A program made the translations under genes and the position numbers. Below the pieces are notes generated by a model. The model saw only the letters and a list, made by a program, of their open reading frames with translations, did not search any database and had not been told where the DNA came from. A stretch of DNA of 64,000 bases, from positions 47,563 through 111,562 of the forward strand of contig RXJR01000033.1 in NCBI GenBank assembly GCA_003963305.1, read 5' to 3'. The stretch is from Candidatus Melainabacteria bacterium. Its GTDB lineage: Bacteria > Cyanobacteriota > Vampirovibrionia > Obscuribacterales > Obscuribacteraceae. Every line of letters starts with the position of its first letter. Within the stretch, counting starts at the first letter, position 1. This document shows, in pieces, positions 17,144-25,135 of the stretch.

Positions 17144-18394
17144 CTAACTTCTCATGAGAGGTTGGTGTGCATGGGCATTCAAGCTTTCGGAAGGACCGTC
17201 TTCATCTAACTGAAAACCGCCGTATGGATCTTCATAAGCCGACCACGCTTCTTCACCGAGAGCGATTTCGTCATCTGTCAGCAAGCATTGGTCAAGTTGT
17301 GAACAAATCCAATCTTTGTTCATCTTGATACCGATGAAAACTACTTCTTGCCGCCGGTCGCCCCAGGGCTCTTGCCAATCCTCTTCGATTTGCGTTCTCA
17401 ACTCGCTGTCACACGGCCAATCATCTTTTGACATTGAACTCCAAAACGAAGCACCAGCTCCGATGTTTGAAGAACCACCGGCTTGAGACCACTCGATTGC
17501 AAAGTCCATATGATTTGCAAACCAGAAAAATCCCTTTGATCGAATCACACCGGGCCAGTCTGAGTTGAGAAACTCAGCCAGCCTGGCTGGATGCATCGGC
17601 TTTCGTGCTCGATAGACGAAGCTTGTAATGCCGTATTCGATTGATTCAGGAACGTGCTCTCCACGCAACTCTTTCATCCAGCCAGGCGCTTCAGCTGCTC
17701 TTTCAAAGTTGAACGAACCTGTGTTTAAAATCTGTTTGGGTTCGATGTCGCCATGTTTCGAGATGATCAGTCGTGCTTCCGGATTTAAGAATTGCAAGAT
17801 GTTTTTTAGCTCTGCGAGCTGCTCTGCCTGGACAAGGTCGGCTTTATTGACGATAATCACATCCGCGAATTCAACCTGGTCGATCAACAAATCAGAGACT
17901 GTACGCTCGTCTTCGGCACTCAATTCCAAATTGCGCATTTTCAAATCAGCTCCCTCGTTGTAATCGACGAGAAAGTTGAGTGCGTCAACGACGGTGACCA
18001 TGGTGTCGAGAACTGCCAATTGAGAGAGACTGACGCCACTTTCATCTTCAAAAACGAAAGTTTCGGCGACAGGCATAGGCTCTGAAATTCCAGTTGATTC
18101 GATAAGCAAGTAGTCGAAACGTTCTTCTTTTGCCAGCCTTGAAACTTCAACGAGAAGATCTTCGCGCAAGGTGCAGCATATACAGCCATTTGTCATTTCA
18201 ACCAATTTCTCATCGACGCGGTTGAGACTGGCAGTGCCTTGCTTAATAAGCTGTGCATCTATATTCACTTCACTCATGTCATTGACAATAACGGCGACCT
18301 TGAGCCCTTCTCTATTGTTGAGAATTTTGTTTAACAAAGTTGTCTTGCCGGCGCCGAGAAACCCCGACAACACCGTCACGGGAAGCTTTTTCAT
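17144..18394 (-). CDS. COG0523 zinc-chaperone-type GTPase (copy 1)
   Basis: This is a 416-residue paralogue of the following gene. It has Walker A at residues 11-20 ([10 protein letters not shown]), CxCC at Cys71, Cys73 and Cys74, [16 protein letters not shown] for guanine recognition, and a CobW C-terminal domain with RSKGFFWFA. Its place between L33 and the second GTPase, behind a Zur-type box, is the usual setting for zinc-sparing COG0523 members. Two adjacent copies imply distinct clients or a heterodimer. Confidence 0.93.
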   Translation of the reverse strand: MKKLPVTVLSGFLGAGKTTLLNKILNNREGLKVAVIVNDMSEVNIDAQLIKQGTASLNRVDEKLVEMTNGCICCTLREDLLVEVSRLAKEERFDYLLIESTGISEPMPVAETFVFEDESGVSLSQLAVLDTMVTVVDALNFLVDYNEGADLKMRNLELSAEDERTVSDLLIDQVEFADVIIVNKADLVQAEQLAELKNILQFLNPEARLIISKHGDIEPKQILNTGSFNFERAAEAPGWMKELRGEHVPESIEYGITSFVYRARKPMHPARLAEFLNSDWPGVIRSKGFFWFANHMDFAIEWSQAGGSSNIGAGASFWSSMSKDDWPCDSELRTQIEEDWQEPWGDRRQEVVFIGIKMNKDWICSQLDQCLLTDDEIALGEEAWSAYEDPYGGFQLDEDGPSESLNAHAHQPLMRS

Positions 18395-18415
18395 ATTGAG
18401 TCCTTTATTTGTGAG

Positions 18416-18583
18416 CTATATTTTCGTTTCTTTGAAGGGAGCGTGCATTCGACAACCCGGGCAGTACTTTCTGAGCATCAAGCGCTCGGGCGTATTTGCC
18501 TTATTCTTGGTCGTCACATAAAAGTGCCGGCAGTCATGCTCTACGCACGCCAATCTAATGATTACTCTGGTGGATTTTTTCAT
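18416..18583 (-). CDS. rpmG: Ribosomal protein L33 paralogue
   Basis: The 55-residue protein starts at ATG 18583 and reads KKSTRVIIRLACVEHDC, then VTTKNKANTPERLMLRKYCPGC and KETK, the L33 pattern. The C-terminal CPGC pair is kept, while the first pair is C-x4-C with a histidine in between (CVEHDC) where CxxC is usual. Unlike the S4 and S18 paralogues here, this one may still bind zinc, which is odd for a zinc-starvation operon. It is the first gene after box 4. Confidence 0.9.
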   Translation of the reverse strand: MKKSTRVIIRLACVEHDCRHFYVTTKNKANTPERLMLRKYCPGCRMHAPFKETKI

Positions 18584-18652
18584 CAAAACCTCTTTTTACA
18601 TTGCAAAGGTGCTAGCCAGATGGGATTTTCCAACTAACTCGGTTGCTGTTTA

Positions 18653-18674
18653 GTTGATAATAGATTATCATTAT
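18653..18674. promoter_or_regulatory. Zur-type box in divergent promoter (box 4)
   Basis: TGATAAT-AG-ATTATCA at 18655-18670 is a perfect 7-2-7 palindrome. It lies between the L33/GTPase/S18 operon (minus) and the second Fur-family gene (plus, 18710). One site could repress both directions, giving autoregulation of the regulator and control of the zinc-sparing operon. Confidence 0.85.
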
Positions 18675-18709
18675 CAGTAAAGTCAATTCGGCGTGAGAAA
18701 ATTCAACGT

Positions 18710-19081
18710 ATGGAAAGAAACACGCAACAACGACAGGCAATCATCGCGGTTTTTAATAAGACAAAACGACCTCTGTCAGTCCAGGAGGTTCTCGAGCTTG
18801 CTCAAAAGCGATGCCCGGGACTCGGTATAGCGACTGTGTACCGCAATCTGAAGGTGCTCGTTGCAGAGGAACGTTTGCAATCGGTCGACTTGCCTGGGGG
18901 TCAGGTTCTCTATGAGCTACCCACATCCCTGCATCACCACCACTTTTCCTGCTTGAAATGCTTGAAAGTCTATGACATCGATGTTTGCGGTTTGAATTTC
19001 CAGAAATTGGTACCCCAGGGTTTTCAACTAAGAGAACATGAGCTACTGCTCTCTGGGATTTGCAGCGGTTGCTCCGCTTAA
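18710..19081 (+). CDS. zur: Fur-family regulator, likely Zur
   Basis: The 123-residue protein has a compact Fur fold: the winged helix (QRQAIIAVFNKTKRPLSVQEV, GIATVYRNLKVL), then the metal site LHHHHFSCLKC and the second cysteine pair ICSGCSA at the C-terminus. It faces a zinc-sparing operon across box 4, which is the strongest hint that it is the zinc sensor (Zur). It is shorter than the operon-1 paralogue at 9856. The flavoprotein gene follows after 43 bases. Confidence 0.88.
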   Translation: MERNTQQRQAIIAVFNKTKRPLSVQEVLELAQKRCPGLGIATVYRNLKVLVAEERLQSVDLPGGQVLYELPTSLHHHHFSCLKCLKVYDIDVCGLNFQKLVPQGFQLREHELLLSGICSGCSA

Positions 19082-19124
19082 TCCTCAATGAATTGACCTG
19101 TCTCCTTTCCAAGGGCTCAGGTAA

Positions 19125-20342
19125 ATGTACGACTGGTTGGTAATCGGCGGCGGAATTCACGGCACTTATATCTCGAACCATCTCCAAAAGGTGGCTGGAT
19201 TTGATGCGCCCAAAATACTTGTTGTAGATCCCCACGAAAAGCCTCTCGCCGTTTGGGACAGGTGCACTAGCAGCACGCGCATGAAATATCTGAGATCACC
19301 TTCTGAACACAACCTCGACGTTGGTACATCAGCACTCAAACGCTATGCGCGTGCCTGGTCTGCGGAAAATTTCAAAGACCAATACGACCGACCTTCACTC
19401 AATCTGTTCAACAACCACTGCCGCCATGTCATAGCCGCAGAAGCGCTAGCCGATATGAGGCTTAAAGCCTCTGCTCTATCAATACATCCATCCGCCAATT
19501 CGTATATAATTGGCACCACATCCGGTGCAATCGAATCTAGCCGCGTTATAGTCTCCGTTGGAAATGCTGATCATCTCCACTACCCAGAATGGACAAAGGC
19601 CTTACCCGAAAAGGCTCCCCTGGTACACGTTTTTGCCCCTGATTCCCAGTCGATTTTAAATGAAAACCGGCAACAAGTTGTGATAGTTGGCGCAGGCATA
19701 AGTGGTGCTCAACTGGCTCTCGCTCTGGCGGACCAGGGCGACAAAAACATCACCCTGGTCCACTCTAAACCATTAACTAAGAGGCGCTTCGACGCAGACC
19801 CTTGCTGGCTTGAACAGCGCTGTCTAAACCAATTGCGACGCAAAAAAAATTACAATGATCGCCGAAAACTGGTGGACGCAGCCCGACATAGCGGATCATT
19901 ACCGGATGATGTTCACCGCCACTTGATACTGGCCACGAACGACAATTTGTTGAAGTGTAGAGAGGGAATAATTGTCGAAGCGACATTTGACGGCGCATAT
20001 ATTCATCTTCGATTCGATGACGGAACAACTCAAGCTGCCGATCTTGTAGTGCTCGCAACGGGATTTCAGCGCGGTATGCATAATTCGGCTTTTCTTCAAA
20101 CAGCGATCGAGAACTTACAACTTAGACACACGTCATGCAGATCACCAATCCTCGACGAATACTTGCGTTGGCACAGGGGCTTATTTGTCACAGGATCGCT
20201 AGCCGAACTAGTTGTTGGTCCGGCATCAAGAAACATCATCGGAGCAAAAATGGCAGCGCAAAGAATAAGCGCTGCCGTATTGCCGAAAAGACATCGTTTT
20301 AAAGAAGAAAGCTACTTCTACTTCCAGCGTCGAAGAGCTTAG
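19125..20342 (+). CDS. FAD/NAD(P)-binding flavoprotein, possible N-hydroxylase
   Basis: The 405-residue protein has two Rossmann motifs, GGGIHG (residues 8-13, FAD) and GAGISG near 190 (NADPH), plus VVLATGF near 310. That arrangement is found in N-hydroxylating (SidA/PvdA) and Baeyer-Villiger monooxygenases. The unusual histidine in GGGIHG is shared with the broken copy at 13815. It probably oxidises a small molecule with NADPH and oxygen. It follows the zur gene and probably shares its promoter. It may act on a metal ligand made by the island, but the substrate is unknown. Confidence 0.7.
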   Translation: MYDWLVIGGGIHGTYISNHLQKVAGFDAPKILVVDPHEKPLAVWDRCTSSTRMKYLRSPSEHNLDVGTSALKRYARAWSAENFKDQYDRPSLNLFNNHCRHVIAAEALADMRLKASALSIHPSANSYIIGTTSGAIESSRVIVSVGNADHLHYPEWTKALPEKAPLVHVFAPDSQSILNENRQQVVIVGAGISGAQLALALADQGDKNITLVHSKPLTKRRFDADPCWLEQRCLNQLRRKKNYNDRRKLVDAARHSGSLPDDVHRHLILATNDNLLKCREGIIVEATFDGAYIHLRFDDGTTQAADLVVLATGFQRGMHNSAFLQTAIENLQLRHTSCRSPILDEYLRWHRGLFVTGSLAELVVGPASRNIIGAKMAAQRISAAVLPKRHRFKEESYFYFQRRRA

Positions 20343-20584
20343 TTGTGCCGTACCACAGATTCGGATTTGCCTTTTGACTTCAGACCCTGGCGAACCGAAG
20401 AATCGTAACCTCTGAAAGAATATTCCAACTCTTCAGCGTCTTCTGCGCAGCACTGGCAAATCGTACAGCCGTAGATGGGCTTATCAGGGTGCAAGATTGG
20501 CACAATAAATTGTGGGGGCAGACCGTCCGATTGAAGCGTCTGTCCATCGAAAGGTCCGCCTGTCAACACGATTTTGATCAGCAT
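20339..20584 (-). CDS. Small cysteine-containing protein of unknown function
   Basis: The 81-residue protein starts at ATG 20584, overlapping the WD40 stop by seven bases, and so is translated with it. The N-terminus KIVLTGGPFDGQTLQ is recognisable as a short motif seen in small hypothetical proteins. The middle has CTICQCC, four cysteines that could bind a metal. I do not recognise a function. It ends four bases inside the convergent flavoprotein gene. Confidence 0.7.
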   Translation of the reverse strand: MLIKIVLTGGPFDGQTLQSDGLPPQFIVPILHPDKPIYGCTICQCCAEDAEELEYSFRGYDSSVRQGLKSKGKSESVVRHN

Positions 20585-21660
20585 TCTTTTTCTCCATTTG
20601 TAATTGATCCGAATGGGTGCTGCCATAAACGCAAGCAGCCGTTGTCATAGCCGATGGCAAGGATGTGAGCGAGTGGATTCCATTTAAGCGAGGAAACTGC
20701 ATGCGCAGAACGAAGATATGCGACTGGATCTAATCGATCGCGCCGATCGGTGCGCCATATAACAACTGAGCCATCTTCATCACTCATGGCGAGCAGCTGG
20801 TCATAGTCATGAAATTGCACGAATCGAATCTGTCCAATTTCTCCGTACAGTGCTTGCGGTACAGCCGTTTTAGGCGCACGATTGTTGAAGCCCCATAGCC
20901 TCGCTTCTGAGTTTAAAGAACAAGCAAGCCACTGCCCACCCCAACTCCAGTCAAGACTCGTGGTAGACGGAGTGGTCGTTCCTCCGACGTGCAAAACTAC
21001 ACTGCTGCCAACGCTCCAGACGGAAAGCCCGGCAGTGGACATATAAGCAATCACCGAACCCGAGCGATTGTATTTTAGCGCCGTAGGATAACCCTTGCAG
21101 TTGAGCCTGGCAGTTGGAAATTGCTCGCCCAATTTCCAAGTATAAAGACCATCGGCGGCAGCAGAAGCAAAACAGCTCTGTGAAAATGGATGCCAGTGTA
21201 AAGCAGTTATCGGCCACGTGTGCTTATCCTGTTCGTCAACCAAAGCACCCGTCGTCGTCCATACGCGAAGTAGGGACGCCTGAGAAGTCAAAAGCAGCGG
21301 CAACCAGGGTGACCATGAGAGATGTTCCGTCCAGCCATCATTTGGGTTTATAGTAGCGATGCATTCACCAGAACGGGTGCTCCATATTTTGCAAAGTTCG
21401 TCTGTACCCGAGGTAGCGATAAAGTCGCCACTTCCTTCCCAGTGAGCTTGCAAGATCGTCCCTTTATGAGCTTGCCACTGGTTGAGGATTCCTCCACCTA
21501 AAGCAAGGATAGCCAACTGTCCAGAATTAGCGCCAACTAGTAATCTGTCGGCTTGACGACTCCAGCTCATAGCCACAATCTTGCCAGAAAAAGCGGCTTC
21601 GCTAATGGTTTCTCGTTCGCTATTACGTCGAGCATCCAGCGTGGCTGAGCTGATTGACAT
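20578..21660 (-). CDS. WD40-repeat protein under a Zur-type box
   Basis: The 360-residue protein has about seven WD40-like blades (for example FIATSGTDELCKIWS, LLLTSQASLLRVWTT, QWLACSLNSEARLWG, ILAIGYDNGCLRLWQ), enough for a single beta-propeller. There is no signal peptide, so it is likely cytoplasmic and a protein-binding platform. It is the first gene minus-ward of box 5 and is coupled to the small Cys protein. A role with the zinc GTPases or their clients is plausible from context only. Confidence 0.88.
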   Translation of the reverse strand: MSISSATLDARRNSERETISEAAFSGKIVAMSWSRQADRLLVGANSGQLAILALGGGILNQWQAHKGTILQAHWEGSGDFIATSGTDELCKIWSTRSGECIATINPNDGWTEHLSWSPWLPLLLTSQASLLRVWTTTGALVDEQDKHTWPITALHWHPFSQSCFASAAADGLYTWKLGEQFPTARLNCKGYPTALKYNRSGSVIAYMSTAGLSVWSVGSSVVLHVGGTTTPSTTSLDWSWGGQWLACSLNSEARLWGFNNRAPKTAVPQALYGEIGQIRFVQFHDYDQLLAMSDEDGSVVIWRTDRRDRLDPVAYLRSAHAVSSLKWNPLAHILAIGYDNGCLRLWQHPFGSITNGEKEC

Positions 21661-21696
21661 AGTTGACTCACTCTTTTGGATTTCTGAAAGCCTACC

Positions 21697-21722
21697 AACG
21701 ATAATGATATACCATTATCATT
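21697..21722. promoter_or_regulatory. Composite Zur-type box (box 5)
   Basis: Arms AACGATAATG and CATTATCATT flank a 6-base centre. An alternative 7-2-7 reading, TGATATA-CC-ATTATCA, sits inside at 21705-21720. The overlap of two readings suggests either two adjacent sites or a degenerate one. It lies 37 bases upstream of the WD40 start and about 210 bases upstream of the MerC-like gene. Confidence 0.7.
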
Positions 21723-21930
21723 ATCGATCAAGGAATCAAATTCAATTTCACAGAACAAACTACCGTCTTGCGGCTTCATTTTTGAACAAGGGCAGTTGAA
21801 GGCGGAAGGGCTGAAACGACAATGCGTCACAGCGTTAGCCGCATTATTTCATTAAATCGCTCAATCTAACTTATTGTGGGCGTGTCATTATTGAGATATG
21901 CTCGTTTAGCAAAGAGAAGAGAAGAGACTT

Positions 21931-22350
21931 ATGTCCTCCGATTTAAAGAACCATCTCAAAAGCGCTAGTGAATTCTTAGCGATTGCCGCACCGATAATTT
22001 GCCTTTTTGACTGCGTTGTTCTTCCAATTTTCGCCGTGTTTGCTCCCTTCCTCGGCCATCACGTTATACACGGGGTCGGAGATCAATTTTTGACAGTTCT
22101 GGTTCTGGCTGTCTGTTTGCCATTTTTGATTCCGGGCGTACGCAAACACGGCAACAAAAGGGTTTTAGTTCTTTTCGCCTCCGGCGCCTGCCTGATGATA
22201 TTTACCAATTGCCTGGGCGAAAAAATAGATTCAGTCTTGCACATTGCTCTCAGCGCAGTTACCAGTGCCCTTATTTTGCATGCAAACTGGCTCAATAAAC
22301 GACTACTTTCATGCAGCTGCGCGCATCACCATCACAACGCTCATAAGTAA
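21931..22350 (+). CDS. MerC-domain membrane protein with His/Cys tail
   Basis: The 139-residue protein has four predicted membrane helices and an early cysteine in IICLFDCVVLPIF. It ends in a cytoplasmic or periplasmic tail CSCAHHHHNAHK that could bind metal. MerC carries mercuric ions in resistance operons, but MerC-domain proteins also appear beside zinc regulators. Zinc or another divalent metal is the more likely cargo here. Its stop overlaps the convergent gene at 22341. Confidence 0.78.
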   Translation: MSSDLKNHLKSASEFLAIAAPIICLFDCVVLPIFAVFAPFLGHHVIHGVGDQFLTVLVLAVCLPFLIPGVRKHGNKRVLVLFASGACLMIFTNCLGEKIDSVLHIALSAVTSALILHANWLNKRLLSCSCAHHHHNAHK

Positions 22351-22622
22351 TTGGCATTGACCGCCGCTTCTCGTGAGATATCCTCACAGATGAGCTGCCT
22401 TTGGATCGGGTCCAAACCCGGCGTATAACAGACAGCGTAAAGATGCACGTTGCCGTCCCACCGCTCGGCGGCACAGGCAACCGATTCAAACTGACCCACC
22501 TCTAGCAACGAGATGCCGCGTTCACCCTTGCGCAAAAGAGCCAAAATGCCAGGCTCTGACTTAAGTTGCGATGGCTTCAAAGGACCCAGAAATTCCATAC
22601 GACCAATTATTAGCATTTCCAT
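22341..22622 (-). CDS. Small hypothetical protein behind Zur-type box 6
   Basis: The 93-residue protein could start at ATG 22622 or 22616. It has no recognised domain, membrane segment or signal peptide. Visible features are FLGPLKPSQLKSEPGIL and three cysteines spread through the chain. Its start lies 16 bases from box 6, so zinc control is the best-supported fact about it. It converges with the MerC-like gene (10-base overlap). Confidence 0.6.
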   Translation of the reverse strand: MEMLIIGRMEFLGPLKPSQLKSEPGILALLRKGERGISLLEVGQFESVACAAERWDGNVHLYAVCYTPGLDPIQRQLICEDISREAAVNANYL

Positions 22623-22637
22623 CTCTCACAAAGATAC

Positions 22638-22659
22638 TAATGATAACATGTTATCATTA
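22638..22659. promoter_or_regulatory. Perfect Zur-type box (box 6)
   Basis: This is a perfect 11+11 palindrome: TAATGATAACA followed by its complement TGTTATCATTA, with core TGATAAC-AT-GTTATCA. It is the strongest member of the set in the island. It is adjacent to the start of the small minus-strand gene at 22622. A degenerate half-site (AATGATAACCATTTTC) lies further on at about 22790 toward the His-rich gene. Confidence 0.88.
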
Positions 22660-22939
22660 ACACTATCAAGTTCATGCAAGCGCTGAGTATGAGTGATCAT
22701 CGCAACAGGCATGCAACCAAATAAGGTGGCAGGCATTCTCTGAAGATGCAGATACCGAGTAAGACTTCGACCATTCATCTCACATGCTGAATGATAACCA
22801 TTTTCAGATTTTTCATTTTTCTTATACCTCGAAACCATGACCAGAGCGGAGTTTCAATAAATAACCAGATAACCTGTTTGACAAAAATCTACTTAAGAGT
22901 TTTAGTTAGAAAGTACATCCCGCCGGAGACACGAGAAAA

Positions 22940-23281
22940 ATGACTTGCCAAAAACACAACGGACATGACCACAAACATAGCTCGAGCTGTGGACACCAAA
23001 TCATTCAACATGACGATCACACAGACTTCCTGCATGACGGTCATCTTCATCATGTGCATGATGATCACATCGACGAGCATACGCTCAGCGAAAGTTCGTT
23101 TAATAAGACCGCATGTACTCCAGACCATGACTGCGAAGGTCACGAAAGCGGACACACGCATGGCAAAGACTGTGGTCATGAAGCTGTGCCGCACGGAGAC
23201 CATGTCGACTACCTTGTTCACGGACATCTGCATAGCCCCTGCAAAGACCATTGCGATGACCACGGAATAATCGCTGCTTAA
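22940..23281 (+). CDS. Histidine-rich metal-binding protein with internal duplication
   Basis: The 113-residue protein has 26 histidines and several cysteines. Two halves repeat the same pattern: CGHQIIQHDDHTDFLHDGHLHH and, about 60 residues later, CGHEAVPHGDHVDYLVHGHLHS. No signal peptide or membrane segment is seen, so it is probably a cytoplasmic metal buffer or a store. It is directly followed, 4 bases later, by a CsoR-family regulator gene that probably controls it. Zinc, nickel, cobalt or copper are all possible. Confidence 0.85.
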   Translation: MTCQKHNGHDHKHSSSCGHQIIQHDDHTDFLHDGHLHHVHDDHIDEHTLSESSFNKTACTPDHDCEGHESGHTHGKDCGHEAVPHGDHVDYLVHGHLHSPCKDHCDDHGIIAA

Positions 23282-23285
23282 AAAA

Positions 23286-23615
23286 ATGGCTGCAACCGGA
23301 GAACAAAAAAGAATTCTAGTTAACCGGCTGAGTAAGGCTGTCGGACACCTGAATGCTGTTCAGCGCATGGTTGAACAAGAAGCTTATTGTGTAGATGTTT
23401 TGAACCAACTGAAGGCTGTGCAGTCTGCTCTGGACCGCACAGCCCATCTCATGCTGAAAAATCATCTGGATACATGCGTCGTTGAAGCGGTTAAAGCCGA
23501 TGACTCAAAGCGAGTTATGGAGGAGCTATGGCATCTGTTAAAAAGTGGCTCAATCGAAGATGAACCCATACCTTTCGAATCAGCAACTTGTTGTGCTAAG
23601 AAAACAGAACTCTGA
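23286..23615 (+). CDS. CsoR/RcnR-family metal-sensing repressor
   Basis: The 109-residue all-helical regulator has RLSKAVGHLNAVQRMVE and the ligand set Cys35 (YCVDV), His60 and Cys64 (NHLDTC), the C-H-C set of copper-type CsoR proteins. It lacks the N-terminal His of RcnR. The family binds DNA as a tetramer and releases it on metal binding. Coupling to the His-rich gene suggests it regulates that buffer. Metal identity remains open because nickel, cobalt and formaldehyde sensors share the fold. Confidence 0.9.
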   Translation: MAATGEQKRILVNRLSKAVGHLNAVQRMVEQEAYCVDVLNQLKAVQSALDRTAHLMLKNHLDTCVVEAVKADDSKRVMEELWHLLKSGSIEDEPIPFESATCCAKKTEL

Positions 23616-23952
23616 GATTACTGCTGCAGACAAGACTCGCCACTATATGCAGTGCAGAAACCGATCTAAATTTGACGAGAGCAGCACCACCCATAGTGTA
23701 CAAAATGGCAAACCACATTTGGTGCAGTTTTATAAAGTCAAAATAGGCAGCGGAGATTTGTATCTCCAATTTGAAGTCTTCCAACATTACAGACCTGACA
23801 GAGCACAGGACACCATGAGAACGAACAAGTTCGTCTGAGCTTCCCATACTAGACTCGTTGACGTTACCCAAAACCTTGGCGACGAGGGACGATGCACTGG
23901 AAACACCTACCAGTTGCCCACTAGGTAACGGCACGGTCACCCAAAAAATCGA
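23616..23952. other. Intergenic region, no gene seen
   Basis: Open frames cross this stretch on both strands, but none has family motifs or a convincing ribosome site, and they overlap the CsoR gene. I see no RNA gene or repeat. Confidence 0.5.
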
Positions 23953-23984
23953 AAACAAAAGTCCCAGACAACCGCCTGGGACTT
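23953..23984 (-). terminator. Intrinsic terminator of tRNA-Asp
   Basis: On the minus strand a 9-bp stem (AAGTCCCAG / CTGGGACTT) with an 8-base loop is followed by a T-rich tract (23953-23960 in complement). It lies 10 bases past the tRNA CCA end. Confidence 0.8.
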
Positions 23985-23993
23985 AATTCTAAA

Positions 23994-24070
23994 TGGCGGG
24001 ACCGACGGGACTCGAACCCGCGACCTCCTACGTGACAGGCAGGCGCTCTAACCAACTGAGCTACGATCCC
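23994..24070 (-). tRNA. tRNA-Asp (GTC)
   Basis: The 77-base cloverleaf includes an encoded CCA. It has a 7-bp acceptor stem (GGGATCG with CGGTCCC), D stem GCTC/GAGC, anticodon arm CCTGC-CTGTCAC-GTAGG with anticodon GTC, T loop TTCGAGT and discriminator G73, as expected for Asp. Confidence 0.96.
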
Positions 24071-24297
24071 AAAACTGGTGGACTAGCCAACAGACTGGAT
24101 TGGCAGTATATCACACGATTTAATTCGTTCACAAACGGTTGTTCAGCGCTTGAGAATTCAAGTCAAGAGATGCCGCTGCGGATAAAATCCCGAACAGTTC
24201 TAGGATTCAGCCCATTGCTGACAACGATCTTGTCACTTTTGCTTTTTTGAACAGCTATTTACAAAAGTACGACATTTCCCTTGAACCAGCGAAAGAT

Positions 24298-24385
24298 GCA
24301 CTCGGGACGAGTACGTTCCATGAGCGCGCAATCGCATTTCCCTCAGGATGGTCGGAAGGGGCACTCGGGACGAGTGCGTTCCATG
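24298..24385. repeat. Two 25-bp direct repeats, 63 bp apart
   Basis: GCACTCGGGACGAGTACGTT (24298 onward) and GCACTCGGGACGAGTGCGTT (24361 onward) start two 25-base units that differ at one position and both end in CCATG. Each contains the inverted repeat GCACTC / GAGT(G)C around GGGAC, so it can fold. They lie in the 356-base gap between tRNA-Asp and the AHSA1 gene. I see no gene in the gap. Confidence 0.75.
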
Positions 24386-24426
24386 GCACCCTTCCAAGGC
24401 ACCACCTACGGCGTCACAATATTAGT

Positions 24427-24900
24427 TCAGTCGCGATTCGGAACAGCGCCGTAGACGACACCATGCTCCAGGAAAAACTTGAGCAAAGTCACAGCCTCGC
24501 CCCATCCCGTTGAGCACTGCATCATCCAGTACAAATCTTTCTCAGTATTTTTGTAGCCGGTTTCGACCACTTCTACGAGAGTGCCGTTTTCGAGCGGCTC
24601 CAGATTGAACTTGACAGTGGTGGGCGTATCGCCAGACTTCCATTGAAAAACCAGCTTGTTCGGCGCCGAAACGTCGAGAATTGGGCATTCAATGTCCATC
24701 TCATCATTGTTGGCACCGCAGCGTACAAATTTAAGGTGGATTTTTCCGCCCTTTCTAAGGTCTACTGCTGTGCCTTTCGTAAACCAGGCATCCCAGCCTG
24801 CTGCAGTCGAGATGTGTTCAAAAACTTTCTCTATTGGAGCGGCGATATAGCTCTCCATCACGATATCCGGCACTTTTACGCCTGTTGCTAAATTCGACAT
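24427..24900 (-). CDS. AHSA1/SRPBCC-domain protein
   Basis: The 157-residue protein of the START/Bet v1-like superfamily shows MESYIAAPIEKVFEHISTAAGWDAWFTKG at the N-terminus, a beta-rich middle and the long C-terminal helix GWGEAVTLLKFFLEHG. The family offers a hydrophobic pocket for ligand binding or chaperone cofactor use. The specific role is unknown. It is transcribed away from the secreted-protein gene at 25136. Confidence 0.87.
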   Translation of the reverse strand: MSNLATGVKVPDIVMESYIAAPIEKVFEHISTAAGWDAWFTKGTAVDLRKGGKIHLKFVRCGANNDEMDIECPILDVSAPNKLVFQWKSGDTPTTVKFNLEPLENGTLVEVVETGYKNTEKDLYWMMQCSTGWGEAVTLLKFFLEHGVVYGAVPNRD

Positions 24901-25135
24901 GTGTGAGCCCCAACTTGAAACGAGAGTGTCAGTCTACACCTTTCATTCCCAAATGCTCGTTTCGGGTTGCAACAATTTTGGTTAAAACCCGCATGTGCTC
25001 TCTCATAATTGCAGCTTTGCAAGCACAGATTTTCCGTTCCTGCGACAATTAGTTCGAGCTTTGACAACCATACATCCCCCGGCATTTGCGTCAAGTTTGA
25101 TATATTTTGGTGATACCAGGTTTAGGAGAACGAAC

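Noticed and set aside
22889..23270. Met-rich frames overlapping the His-rich gene
   Set aside because: They are alternative readings of the CAT/CAC/GAT-rich repeats; the His-rich frame has a proper start, internal duplication and is coupled to CsoR.
23545..23958. Frames of about 97-120 codons after the CsoR gene
   Set aside because: They overlap CsoR, lack ribosome sites and show no family features.
24247..24513. 88-codon frame across the 25-bp repeats
   Set aside because: It runs through the repeats and into the AHSA1 gene on the other strand.
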